Of a stretch of 49,379 nucleotides of DNA, positions 7,058-15,388 are shown piece by piece. Source of the DNA: Clostridiales bacterium (lineage in GTDB: Bacteria > Bacillota > Clostridia > Christensenellales > Borkfalkiaceae); contig SVHN01000013.1 in the NCBI GenBank assembly GCA_015055805.1, positions 1 to 49,379 of the forward strand, in the 5' to 3' direction. The position numbers and the translations under genes were made by a program. Numbering within the stretch: position 1 is the first letter of the stretch; the number at the start of each line of letters is the position of its first letter. The notes under the pieces were generated by a model. It was not told where the DNA came from. It was given only the letters and a program-made list of their open reading frames with translations, and made no database searches.

Positions 7058-8341
7058 TTACCAGTCTAGTTTTTCTGCTTCCTTCAATAAATACTCGTCC
7101 GATAAATCTCTATACGCATCAGTCAGCGCACCGCCACTATGCCCTACAAATTCATCCCTTGCCGCCATCGAAACTCCGCACTCATCACACCTTGTATAAA
7201 AGGTTCTTCGTAAGTCGTAAAGTATATGCTTGGGCAAAATTGAATTAAACTTATCACGCACGTTGCAAATATTCGGAATATCAAATTCCGTCACGCCTTC
7301 AAGATACGGCTTAAACTTTTTTATTATCGGAATTTTCTTATACTCAATCTTTCCGCCCTTGCGTTTTGAGTTCTTTGCAACGATAAAATCGCCCTCAATT
7401 CTTGCCGTATAATACTCGTTTGGTCTTAATCCCGTATACAATGCAAGCGCAAACGCAACTTCGTATCTCGTCCCCTTAACGCCGTCAAGAAGCGTTTTTT
7501 CTTCTTGCTTGGTTAGTGCCTTGCCGTGAGTACTCTTATGCTTTTCTACAATAACTATTGCCATAGGATTGCGTTTAATTACGCCGTGTGCCAAAGCGTT
7601 CTTCATAATATTGTTTAATATAGAGTGAATTTCGTTGTTTGTCTTTCCTAATCCACGTTCTTGCAAGTCGTCAAGCAATTCTTGACACATATCAGGGCGA
7701 ATAGCCTTTAATCGCATATCACCAAAATACGGTTTTAAGTGCTTGTTATACCTATACATATCGTTGGTATAAGTCAGTTCGGACACCTTGCGCTTTCTGT
7801 ATTTTTCAAAATAATACATAGCGAACTTATGAAAAGTTTCGGGAACGCCAAAATCTTCATCGTCGTCGTAATAGTCGTCCCACCTATCGTAATCGTAAGT
7901 TCTTCTGCGCCTTGCCCTTGCCATTGCAGGAAATCTCGCATCTCGCCTTGCGTCCGCACTCCACAACTGTTCAATAAATTTGCGCTTGGCTTCTTCTAAA
8001 TCATTACTGCTGGCGTAAATATTGTAGCCGTTTTTGCGGTAACGTATTTCGTAATTGACAGTTTTCTCACTGCATTGTCTTCTGTAACATCTTACAAGTT
8101 TATCTCTTATGTAAAATTCTCTTCTAAATCTCATGGGTAATTCTTTAATCTCCTTTGTAGTTAATTTAAGATATAACCCATCTCCGTCTTTTTCAATCAG
8201 TCCTTTTTGTTTGTATCCCACGACGGGTTTTTTTTGTTCAACACTTTTATTCGTAAGAACAAGTTTTAACATTTTATCTCTATCGCCGTCGGGTAACTTC
8301 TCTAAAATGTCAATCGTTTCTTTTAATTCCTTATAATCCAA
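7058..8341 (-). CDS. Tyrosine recombinase / phage-type integrase
   Basis: Catalyses site-specific integration and excision by the island. In 427 residues there is an N-terminal part with a basic ARARRRR stretch and an acidic DDYYDDDED run (about 140-165), a core-binding SAM-like domain (about 165-265) and a C-terminal catalytic domain with TGLRPNE (Arg306), YDLRRTF (Arg378, Tyr in place of the usual His), FVGHS (His401) and nucleophile Tyr410 in TDAYRDL. The start is uncertain: TTG 8341 is only 2 nt from AAGGAG, and no ATG occurs before residue 24. The putative attachment repeat follows the stop by 11 bp. Confidence 0.88.
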   Translation of the reverse strand: MDYKELKETIDILEKLPDGDRDKMLKLVLTNKSVEQKKPVVGYKQKGLIEKDGDGLYLKLTTKEIKELPMRFRREFYIRDKLVRCYRRQCSEKTVNYEIRYRKNGYNIYASSNDLEEAKRKFIEQLWSADARRDARFPAMARARRRRTYDYDRWDDYYDDDEDFGVPETFHKFAMYYFEKYRKRKVSELTYTNDMYRYNKHLKPYFGDMRLKAIRPDMCQELLDDLQERGLGKTNNEIHSILNNIMKNALAHGVIKRNPMAIVIVEKHKSTHGKALTKQEEKTLLDGVKGTRYEVAFALALYTGLRPNEYYTARIEGDFIVAKNSKRKGGKIEYKKIPIIKKFKPYLEGVTEFDIPNICNVRDKFNSILPKHILYDLRRTFYTRCDECGVSMAARDEFVGHSGGALTDAYRDLSDEYLLKEAEKLDW

Positions 8342-8483
8342 ATCTCCTTATTTTTTATCGTGTGGACGAATTTTTTCGTTTGAACGTGTTTTAACACAAC
8401 CACCCTGCCCCTATTTTTATTTCCGCAAGTGGAGGGGCTCGGCTCGTCTAATTCTTCTGGCTTGTCGGCACCATCTTACGGAG

Positions 8484-8849
8484 TTAATCTACATACACTA
8501 TTTCGTTTAATATTTCTTCTTCTATTATTATTTGCTTTTCAGTTTCAACTTGCAAGTCGTATACGTACTCACCCGTTTTACTGAACTTTGGGCTATTTGA
8601 TAATTTCTCATACATTTTCATATATAGCCTATCCGCTTGCTTGTCCACGTTATGTAAATACTCAGGTAAACTTCCCGCTAACGCCCAATACTTTCCTACG
8701 TTATGTTCTTTTAAGTATTCAAGAGCCAAATTTCCATACTTACCATAAACATGTTTTACTGGTTTAACAATCTTTTGATATTCTATTATTTCCTCAACTG
8801 TTAAACCTTCGTTCGCCTTGACTTTTTTTAATTGTTCTCTTTTATTCAT
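8484..8849 (-). CDS. TnpV-family transposon-encoded protein
   Basis: A 121-residue protein of the TnpV family, found on Tn4451/Tn4551-like and other mobile elements of Clostridia; its role in transfer is not established. The family core GKYGNLALEYLKEH, the SLPEYLHNVDKQAD segment and the C-terminal ending EEILNEIVYVD are recognisable. I start at ATG 8849 because GGAGG lies 5 nt upstream; an in-frame extension to 8882 lacks a ribosome site. It is directly upstream of the integrase (142-bp gap) and probably cotranscribed. A CGTGTTAATACG palindrome-like box lies 17-30 bp before the start. Confidence 0.75.
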   Translation of the reverse strand: MNKREQLKKVKANEGLTVEEIIEYQKIVKPVKHVYGKYGNLALEYLKEHNVGKYWALAGSLPEYLHNVDKQADRLYMKMYEKLSNSPKFSKTGEYVYDLQVETEKQIIIEEEILNEIVYVD

Positions 8850-8941
8850 AACTAACCTCCATTTGCGTATTAACACGAACAATACAAAATTAGCATTAAA
8901 AAGTCAAGCGTTTTCATAAAATTTTCAACCAATTTTATGCG

Positions 8942-8965
8942 ACAAAAAAAGTGGGTCTCCCACTT
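8942..8965 (-). terminator. Intrinsic terminator, minus strand
   Basis: AAGTGGG/CCCACTT with a 3-nt loop, followed on the minus strand by TTTTTTTG. It lies 263 bp downstream of the YgjP-type gene and 95 bp before the TnpV start. Confidence 0.7.
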
Positions 8966-8968
8966 CTT

Positions 8969-9064
8969 TTATTTTCTCAAAAGTGCCATTTGTTGCACTT
9001 TTCTTATCCTGCCTACTAAAATCAAAAATTCGCAACAAAAAGTAGTACCCACTCTTTGCCTCAT
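8969..9064 (-). CDS. Possible 31-residue micro-ORF
   Basis: ATG 9064 with AGGGA 4 nt upstream, 31 codons, stop at 8969. The peptide starts MRQRVGTTFCCEF and ends KVQQMALLRK; I recognise no family. Its last third is the coding side of the 8979-9002 hairpin, so the conserved object may be RNA rather than peptide. Confidence 0.2.
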   Translation of the reverse strand: MRQRVGTTFCCEFLILVGRIRKVQQMALLRK

Positions 9065-9227
9065 TTTCCCTAAAAATTAATCATTTTAGTCGCAATATTT
9101 AGTTGTTTTTTTCCCTAATTTCACACCTCCTTTTTTAATAAATTTAACAAATAATTTTAAGTTTCAATTGCTCGTGTTAACACATATTCTCGGTCAACTT
9201 AATCCAACAAGTCACAGTGTTTTTCAC

Positions 9228-9944
9228 TCACAAGATTATTGAAATCTTTTGTAATTTCTTTTTTCTTTCCTTATATTCTGGCAAGAAATTTGATAACGCT
9301 AAATAAAACTTTTTTGAATGATTAGGTTCAATGAAATGCGTGAATTCGTGATAGATAACGTATTCAACACACTCTATCGGCGCATTGATTAGAGCATAGT
9401 TGAAAGTCAAAATTTTACGCACGAAGTTGCAACTGCCCCACCTTGAAGTCATTTTTCTAAACTTTATCGTGGGAAAATCACCACAGTATTTTTTGAACAA
9501 AGGATATACTTTTTCGCAAATGCTTGTTACTATTTCCTCAACTTGTTTATACAGCCACTTATCCAAAACTTTTTTCTTTAGCGATAAATCGTCTATACTT
9601 CTTACGTATAGTTTGATAAAAGAATCGCCTATTTCAACGTAATTCTTTTTAGACAAAAAAACTTTTAACGTCAAATCTTGCCCGAACACCTTAACCGTTT
9701 CCCCGTCAATATACTGTTTAGGTTTCGGCAAAGACACTTGCACCTTATCGTATTTTTCTAATGCACTTAAAATAAAATCTTGCTTTTCTAATATAAACCT
9801 TTCAATTCTGCTTTCGGGAACTCTTGGATTTGCGGAAACGGTAATGCTTTTATCTGGCTTAATCCTCAGGTTTATATTTTTAACCCTTTTTCTCTGCAAG
9901 TCGTATTCAATTTCTCGGTCTAATAATTTAATGCGTTTAATCAT
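9228..9944 (-). CDS. YgjP-type zinc metallopeptidase (M48-related, DUF45)
   Basis: A 238-residue soluble protein of the YgjP/DUF45 family, related to SprT/WLM-type zinc peptidases. The family hallmark SRWGSC (167-172), zinc motif HEFTH (199-203) and third ligand in NHSKKFY (His209) are all present, so it should be catalytically competent. Family members are often encoded beside type I restriction genes, which fits this island; substrates are unknown. Its ATG overlaps the upstream stop codon by 4 nt (ATGA type), so it is translationally coupled to the HTH-nucleotidyltransferase. Confidence 0.82.
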   Translation of the reverse strand: MIKRIKLLDREIEYDLQRKRVKNINLRIKPDKSITVSANPRVPESRIERFILEKQDFILSALEKYDKVQVSLPKPKQYIDGETVKVFGQDLTLKVFLSKKNYVEIGDSFIKLYVRSIDDLSLKKKVLDKWLYKQVEEIVTSICEKVYPLFKKYCGDFPTIKFRKMTSRWGSCNFVRKILTFNYALINAPIECVEYVIYHEFTHFIEPNHSKKFYLALSNFLPEYKERKKKLQKISIIL

Positions 9945-10423
9945 TTTTCGCCATGTACGTAAATCTTTATTCCATCTCTTAAAACATCTTGAACTAAATC
10001 AATATTATTTTTCAAATTCAAAATATCAAGCAGATTTATTTTTTTCTTTAAGTTTTCACGCAAAATTTCAACCATCTCATCAAGATTATAATTATCTTCT
10101 CTTACCAGCACAAATATATCAACGTTGCTTGTCTCGTTTTCTTCGCCTTTAGCATAAGAACCAACGAGATATGCGCATTCGATATTATATTCCTTAAAGA
10201 TACTCTCACACACTTCTTTAATTTTTTCAATACTTAAAAGTCCGTGCTCTTCATCCACGTAGCCATATTGCTCTAAAACTTGACACATAAACTTATACTT
10301 TAAATCATGCCACCTACTCTCGTCGTTCTCATATTTAGCATAAGTTCTTCTAGTTATCCCCAACAATGATGCCGCTTCTTCTTGCGTTAGACCTTTTGCC
10401 CACCTGATAGTTTTAAGTTTCAT
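9941..10423 (-). CDS. HTH-MNT fusion: regulator with nucleotidyltransferase domain
   Basis: 160 residues: an XRE-type helix-turn-helix (about 5-35, GLTQEEAASLLGITRRTYAKYE) and a MNT-type nucleotidyltransferase domain (about 65-155). The GSX10DXD signature is recognisable as GSY (88-90) but reads NVD at 100-102, so the first metal-binding Asp is Asn and activity may be lost or altered. MNT domains usually act as antitoxins that modify HEPN toxins; here the partner is instead a YgjP peptidase overlapping by 4 nt. The promoter upstream carries repeated ATTTCCCATT boxes, consistent with autoregulation. Start ATG 10423 has GAGGTGGT upstream. Confidence 0.75.
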   Translation of the reverse strand: MKLKTIRWAKGLTQEEAASLLGITRRTYAKYENDESRWHDLKYKFMCQVLEQYGYVDEEHGLLSIEKIKEVCESIFKEYNIECAYLVGSYAKGEENETSNVDIFVLVREDNYNLDEMVEILRENLKKKINLLDILNLKNNIDLVQDVLRDGIKIYVHGEK

Positions 10424-10440
10424 AAGACCACCTCAGCGTC

Positions 10441-10494
10441 ATTATACACCATTTCCCATTTTAAATCAAGCGTTTTAGGAAAATATTTCCCATT
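10441..10494 (-). promoter_or_regulatory. Promoter with repeated boxes for the HTH-MNT operon
   Basis: Minus-strand TTGATT (10469-10464), 17-bp spacer and TATAAT (10446-10441). The decamer ATTTCCCATT occurs at 10451-10460 inside the spacer and again at 10485-10494, 34 bp apart and in direct orientation, upstream of the -35. These are likely operators, probably for the HTH domain of the gene they precede. Confidence 0.65.
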
Positions 10495-10556
10495 ATTTTA
10501 AAATTTTTTGAGAAATTTTTTCTCATCACTCATTTTCGACAATTTCCCTAATAATA

Positions 10557-10593
10557 AAACATAACAGAGGCAACCCTTGCCTCTGTTATGTTT
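10557..10593. terminator. Strong terminator after hsdR
   Basis: Perfect 17-bp stem (10557-10573 with 10577-10593) around a 3-nt loop, T-runs on both sides. It closes the long restriction array, whose last gene hsdR stops at 10624. Confidence 0.9.
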
Positions 10594-10623
10594 TTATCTA
10601 ATTATTATCTTTAAATACAAACT

Positions 10624-13600
10624 CTAACTTGCTATCCAGCCGTAGCCTTGGATTGCCATGTCGATAAAGTGGTTAAGTAAAAGATTAATCTTTGACTCGA
10701 AAGCTTCTTTATCGTAACTTTCTGGCAAATCTTCGTTAAGAGCATATTCAATAGCCGACTTGACTTTTAATCTCGGTTGGTCGTCCTTGTACCAATCAAC
10801 AACTAAAAGTTCATCTTTTTCTGTAGTAAGTTTCTTGAATAAATTCTTTGCTGCAAGTTTTACTTTTTGCTCTTCCGCTTTGGTAAGTTTTTTACCACGA
10901 ACAAGTAAATCGTAAACTTCAAGCTCTTCTTCTGTTAACCCCTCAACGTTTGGTCTCTCTTGCTCTTTTTGTAAATCTTCTAAGAGTTTTACAAGTTGCT
11001 CATAGTAATCTTCATTCTCCGAACCGCCAGCATTATAGCGGTCAATAATGTTTTTAAACCTTTGCGAAAACTGCATTCTAGTACAATTTCGACTCAACAT
11101 ATCTTGCAAAGCTTTTTCAAGGAAAGCCTTTAAGTCGTCAATTTCAATAGCCTTATACGTAGCTTTTTTAATCTCTGAACGAAGTTCGTCAATATTGATT
11201 TTTGAAAGGTCAATAACTTTAGTTCCGTGAATAGCATATTCTTTTTGCGACTCTTCTGCTGAATCAGAAGAAACACTACTATCAAGCACCGCCGCCATAC
11301 GATTTCTTGCACGTTGAATCTTTTCATCATCGATTTTGTTGTGCATTAAACCATGAATATACGCCAAAGGCGCAAACTTTTCATTATCCCAATGGCGTTC
11401 AAAGATTTCAGGCTTTGACGCTTCATAAAGATTTATCATAGTGTTTGTTACAACCCTAAACTTATCTTTCGTTTCGTCGTTAGCAACTATTACGTCATAC
11501 GCCTCTCTTAATGCTTCAAGCTTATCAAAAGTAGCACTCTCTAATAGGACCTTATCTAAAGACACACCCAACGTTTGCAAGAACGCATCCCCTTCAGCAA
11601 TACAAGAATCAAGCAACACAATAAGCTCGTCAATCTTCTTTGCAGGCATAGCCCTGTCGTCATCAGGAACGGCGTAGTCAGATAAAGCCTTTTTCATAAA
11701 GCTGAACACGTTTACGTAGTCAACGATAATTCCGCACGGCTTGTTAGGATATACGCGGTTTGCCCTTGCAATAGCTTGCATAAGCGTATGCGATTTCATA
11801 GGCTTGTCAAGATAAAGCGTAGAAAGGCTTTTTACGTCAAAACCAGTAAGCCACATTGCACAAACAAATACAAGCTGAAGTTTATCGTTAGGGTCTTTGA
11901 ACCTATCTTCAATATCCTTTCCATCAACAGTAATGGCGCTCATTTTTGCCCTATGCGTAGCAATATCAAGCCCTTTGTCGCCAAACTTTTTAACTTCATC
12001 CGCTTCTTCAGAAATTACAACCGCCATTTCAACGTTATTCATATAATCAAGAATAGCAGAAAGCCTATCACGTTCTTCTTTAGTTTTTGCGTTGTTTCGC
12101 TCTTGAATAATCGTTTTCTTTTCTTCTGCCCAATAATGCTGAACTTTGTTATACATAGTAACAGCAGTATACTTGTCAACCGAAACAACCATGCCTTTGC
12201 CAAGGAATCCACGGCGAGGGAAGTGGTGAGCAATATCTTGAGCAATTTTTTCTAATCTATCATCACGCTTGATAACTTCTAAAATACGAGAAGAAGAATT
12301 TTCTAAAAGCCTTGCTTCGTCTTCGTTAAGGTTTTCCGTTTCAATAATATCCACAACGTCATCATCAAGGAAATCATTTTTGAGCCCAACTTCAGGGACA
12401 CGGCGAGAATAGAATAAAGGCACAGTTGAACCGTCTTCTACCGATTGCGCAAAGTTATACTCTGAAACGTAATCACCGAACCATTGATTAGTTAGCCTTT
12501 TTGACCCCAAAAGCGGAGTTCCTGTAAACGCTATAAAGTTAGCATTAGGAAGTGCAGAGCGCATATTTTCAGCTAAATCTTTATATTGAGTGCGGTGCGC
12601 TTCATCAACCAAAACAAAAATATCGTTTCGTGTTGAAAGTATAGGATATTTTTTAGTTTTATCATAACGGAATTTATGAATAAGCGTAAACACAAATTCC
12701 TTGTTCTTTTGTAAAAACTCTCTTAACTGTTCGCTATTTTTAGGCTGACATTCGTCATTGTTACCTATAACTTCCGTGCGAACAAAGTTTTTGTGTATCT
12801 GCGTGTCAAGGTCATCACGGTCAGTAATAATAAGGAAAGTAAAGTTTCCTGTAATCTTGCGCTTTACTTTGCGCGCAAACATTACCATTGAATAAGATTT
12901 ACCACTACCTTGCGTGTGCCAAAATACACCAAGTTTACCTTTTAACTCTTCCTTTTTCTCAACCGATTCAATTAAGTTGTTAACACCTAAATATTGATGG
13001 TTTTTAGCAATAATCTTATACTTTTGATTATCAAATAAAACAAAGTTTTCAACGTAATCTAATAAACGTTCTTTCTTTAACAAGCCTTCTATAAAATAAA
13101 CGATAGAAACGCCATTTTCTCTAATGTTATCGCGATTAGGCTTTTCCTTTTCGCTATCAACTTTGAGCCATTCAAAGAAATAATCATAAGTGGCGTTAAA
13201 CGCACCAAGCCTTGTTTCTAACCCATTAGACAAAACGCAAATTTGGTTGAACGCAAAAAGATTAGGCACGTCTTTTATGTAATCCTTTAGGTTTTTATTA
13301 TACGCTTCTTCAACTTTAACAACGCTATTTTTAAGTTCTATAAATACTATAGGAAGACCGTTTATAAATAATAAAACGTCTGGTCTTCGCCAATAAAGTT
13401 TACCTTGCACCCACATCTGCGATACGGCTGTAAACTTATTGTTTGAAGGCGTGTCAAAATCAATAAGCTTAACAAAATCAAAATCGTCTTTTCCGTTCCT
13501 ACGAACTTTTACCTTAATTTGGTTTCTTATTTTGTTATATAGTTCATAGTTAGTTGCAACAATATCGGTAGCAGAAAAATCACGAACAAGCGTTTTAATA

Positions 13601-13830
13601 ACGTCGTTTATGATTTCTTCTGGAATATGCGGGTTTATTTTCAAAAGAGATTCTTTTAATACGCATGGCAAAACACACTCTTTTTTAGAAGAGCGCCCTG
13701 TTCCGTCGTTTAAATCTTCTCTCTTGTTTGGGTCTGCGTCACATTTTATAATGTCATACCCAAAATCTTGCTGAGATAATTTCTCTAAAACGGCTATTTC
13801 AATATCATCTTCCGTAATATATTTCGCCAT
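10624..13830 (-). CDS. hsdR: Type I restriction enzyme, R subunit (HsdR)
   Basis: The motor and nuclease subunit of a type I restriction-modification complex; translocates DNA and cuts it when HsdS reports unmodified sites. In 1068 residues: PD-(D/E)xK nuclease domain with RRPD (148-151) and ELK (165-167), helicase motif I TQGSGKS (306-312), DEAH box (409-412), TGTPL (motif III), and the motif VI region with QAIARANR, followed by the C-terminal helical domain. Length is normal and intact. GGAGATAAAT precedes ATG 13830. The KAP gene upstream ends 10 bp before the start. A near-identical copy of the first 15 codons plus ribosome site is found at 15320-15370. Confidence 0.93.
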   Translation of the reverse strand: MAKYITEDDIEIAVLEKLSQQDFGYDIIKCDADPNKREDLNDGTGRSSKKECVLPCVLKESLLKINPHIPEEIINDVIKTLVRDFSATDIVATNYELYNKIRNQIKVKVRRNGKDDFDFVKLIDFDTPSNNKFTAVSQMWVQGKLYWRRPDVLLFINGLPIVFIELKNSVVKVEEAYNKNLKDYIKDVPNLFAFNQICVLSNGLETRLGAFNATYDYFFEWLKVDSEKEKPNRDNIRENGVSIVYFIEGLLKKERLLDYVENFVLFDNQKYKIIAKNHQYLGVNNLIESVEKKEELKGKLGVFWHTQGSGKSYSMVMFARKVKRKITGNFTFLIITDRDDLDTQIHKNFVRTEVIGNNDECQPKNSEQLREFLQKNKEFVFTLIHKFRYDKTKKYPILSTRNDIFVLVDEAHRTQYKDLAENMRSALPNANFIAFTGTPLLGSKRLTNQWFGDYVSEYNFAQSVEDGSTVPLFYSRRVPEVGLKNDFLDDDVVDIIETENLNEDEARLLENSSSRILEVIKRDDRLEKIAQDIAHHFPRRGFLGKGMVVSVDKYTAVTMYNKVQHYWAEEKKTIIQERNNAKTKEERDRLSAILDYMNNVEMAVVISEEADEVKKFGDKGLDIATHRAKMSAITVDGKDIEDRFKDPNDKLQLVFVCAMWLTGFDVKSLSTLYLDKPMKSHTLMQAIARANRVYPNKPCGIIVDYVNVFSFMKKALSDYAVPDDDRAMPAKKIDELIVLLDSCIAEGDAFLQTLGVSLDKVLLESATFDKLEALREAYDVIVANDETKDKFRVVTNTMINLYEASKPEIFERHWDNEKFAPLAYIHGLMHNKIDDEKIQRARNRMAAVLDSSVSSDSAEESQKEYAIHGTKVIDLSKINIDELRSEIKKATYKAIEIDDLKAFLEKALQDMLSRNCTRMQFSQRFKNIIDRYNAGGSENEDYYEQLVKLLEDLQKEQERPNVEGLTEEELEVYDLLVRGKKLTKAEEQKVKLAAKNLFKKLTTEKDELLVVDWYKDDQPRLKVKSAIEYALNEDLPESYDKEAFESKINLLLNHFIDMAIQGYGWIAS

Positions 13831-13840
13831 ATTTATCTCC

Positions 13841-15226
13841 TTATTTTATCACTTTAAGTAAACTAGAAAATTTTTGAAAATGTTCTTCATACTCTTTATA
13901 GTTTGAATAATCTGAAATAACCCAGTTAGAATAATTTGGAGATACTATTAATAAAGCAAACCACAAAAAACACCATAAATCAGTCAATTCAAACAAATAC
14001 TTACTGTTGTTCAAATTTTGTTGCACTCGACCATTAGACATATTCATATTTTCAGTCATTTTGTTTTTTAATACATTAAAATACTTATTATGGTCTACAA
14101 CTACACCAAAAATCTCTTGCGAGTAGGAACTTGGTTTGTATTTTTCTATTTTTTGCTCTTGCTTTACAACAAGCAATATCTCCATATACATATATGAAAT
14201 ATCCAAATTGGCGTTGTCTGTAACTATCAAATTATGTATTAAATTTGACTTCTCTATTATATTAATTTTCTCCCTAATGGTAAAATCACTAAATATCATT
14301 TCTAAATAGTCTTTCACGTCATTTTCATTTATGATTGAATTAGAAGTGAAAAGACTTTCATATTCGGCTATTTTCTCATGGAACTTTTCTTCATTCAGTT
14401 TGCCTTCATTTAAATATATTTCAAAACTAAAGAATTTTTTATAGTAACTATTAATGTATTCAAAATATGTTCTTTTGTCATTTTGGCTTTTGTGCATGCC
14501 TATGTTTGCCAAGTTATAAATTTTAGCAACGGCATTACTTAATTGTTCTTTATCAATAGAAAGAATAACCTGTAAATTATCCACATCATTAAAAACATGA
14601 TGTAATCTCTCCAAGACTTTAATTGAATATTCGGGCAAACATCTATCAAGTTCATCAACTAAAACAACTATAGGATAGTTTTCTGCCAATTCTCTTAACC
14701 CTGAAATTATTTGTTTTATTATTACTTGCAGATTTGCATTTTGGTCAAATGATGTATCAATTTTTTCTTTATCTTCTATTTTCTCTATATGCTTTTTAAA
14801 TTCTTTTGCTTTTTTAAGCCCTTTTCGCCCTAATTCTACAACGTCTACTCCGATTTTTGTCTTTATTATTTGTCCAACTATTGATAAAAAACCGTTAGCA
14901 ATTTTACTTAACAACTCTTTTTTTAAACCATTTACTATATTATCAGTTTTTTGCAAGTCGTTTAACTTGTTAGCAAAAGTGTAAAGAATAGCAATTAAAG
15001 GCTCTTCATAAAAATCGTTCTCCCAAGCATTATAACGAATTATCAAATAATCGTCTTTGATTTGTTCTTCTAACATATTGAGAACAAAAGATTTGCCTGA
15101 ACCCCACTCTCCATCTAAAGCAAATGAACAATTCTTTTTATTTTGTGATAACGTGGATAAAATGTTTTTAATATGGTCAACGTAATATTGTCTATTTAAT
15201 ATGTCTTTTTCTTTTGTATTAGTCAT
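13841..15226 (-). CDS. KAP family P-loop NTPase (copy 1)
   Basis: A 461-residue KAP-type NTPase (STAND-related P-loop class). Walker A GEWGSGKS at 39-46 and Walker B VVLVDELDRC with DELDR at 191-195; the downstream SIDKEQL and the KVLERLHHVF segment are typical. KAP proteins are frequent in phage-defence loci and act in signalling or membrane-associated complexes; this copy has no long transmembrane insert between Walker A and B. AGAGGTG lies 7 nt before ATG 15226. It aligns colinearly with copy 2, with identical motif positions but diverged elsewhere, particularly after residue 240. It sits between an orphan hsdR start and the real hsdR, so it looks like an inserted cassette. Confidence 0.8.
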   Translation of the reverse strand: MTNTKEKDILNRQYYVDHIKNILSTLSQNKKNCSFALDGEWGSGKSFVLNMLEEQIKDDYLIIRYNAWENDFYEEPLIAILYTFANKLNDLQKTDNIVNGLKKELLSKIANGFLSIVGQIIKTKIGVDVVELGRKGLKKAKEFKKHIEKIEDKEKIDTSFDQNANLQVIIKQIISGLRELAENYPIVVLVDELDRCLPEYSIKVLERLHHVFNDVDNLQVILSIDKEQLSNAVAKIYNLANIGMHKSQNDKRTYFEYINSYYKKFFSFEIYLNEGKLNEEKFHEKIAEYESLFTSNSIINENDVKDYLEMIFSDFTIREKINIIEKSNLIHNLIVTDNANLDISYMYMEILLVVKQEQKIEKYKPSSYSQEIFGVVVDHNKYFNVLKNKMTENMNMSNGRVQQNLNNSKYLFELTDLWCFLWFALLIVSPNYSNWVISDYSNYKEYEEHFQKFSSLLKVIK

Positions 15227-15319
15227 TTTGTTTCACCTCTAACTTGTTAAAGTTAGTTATTAATATTATTTAAAATTTCTAGAACTCGGTTTTTTTCTTT
15301 CTAAATTATCAATCTTGAA

Positions 15320-15370
15320 TTAATCTAAAACGGCTATTTCAATATCATCTTCCGTAATGTATTTCGCCAT
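15320..15370 (-). pseudogene. Orphan 16-codon hsdR 5' fragment
   Basis: ATG 15370, with AAGGAGA upstream, encodes MAKYITEDDIEIAVLD and stops. The first 15 residues equal those of HsdR, and about 57 of 60 bases match 13791-13850, including the ribosome site and spacer. It lies 18 bp downstream of KAP copy 2, just as the real hsdR lies 10 bp downstream of KAP copy 1. This is the scar of a duplication or recombination between two KAP-hsdR junctions. Confidence 0.88.
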
Positions 15371-15388
15371 ATCTTTCTCCTTAAATGT

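Larger units (their letters stand above)
8883..9227. other. 345-bp intergenic region with stacked hairpins
   Basis: No full-length gene. On the minus strand it holds, in order, a CGTGTTAACAC palindrome (9173-9182 core), an A/T-rich stretch with AAAGGAGGTG but no ORF longer than 12 codons behind it, a 31-codon ORF (9064-8969), and two hairpins: AAAAGTGC/GCACTTTT (8979-9002) and AAGTGGG-aga-CCCACTT followed by seven Ts (8965-8942). The second is a good minus-strand terminator. The arrangement could be a small RNA or the end of the upstream operon. Confidence 0.5.
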
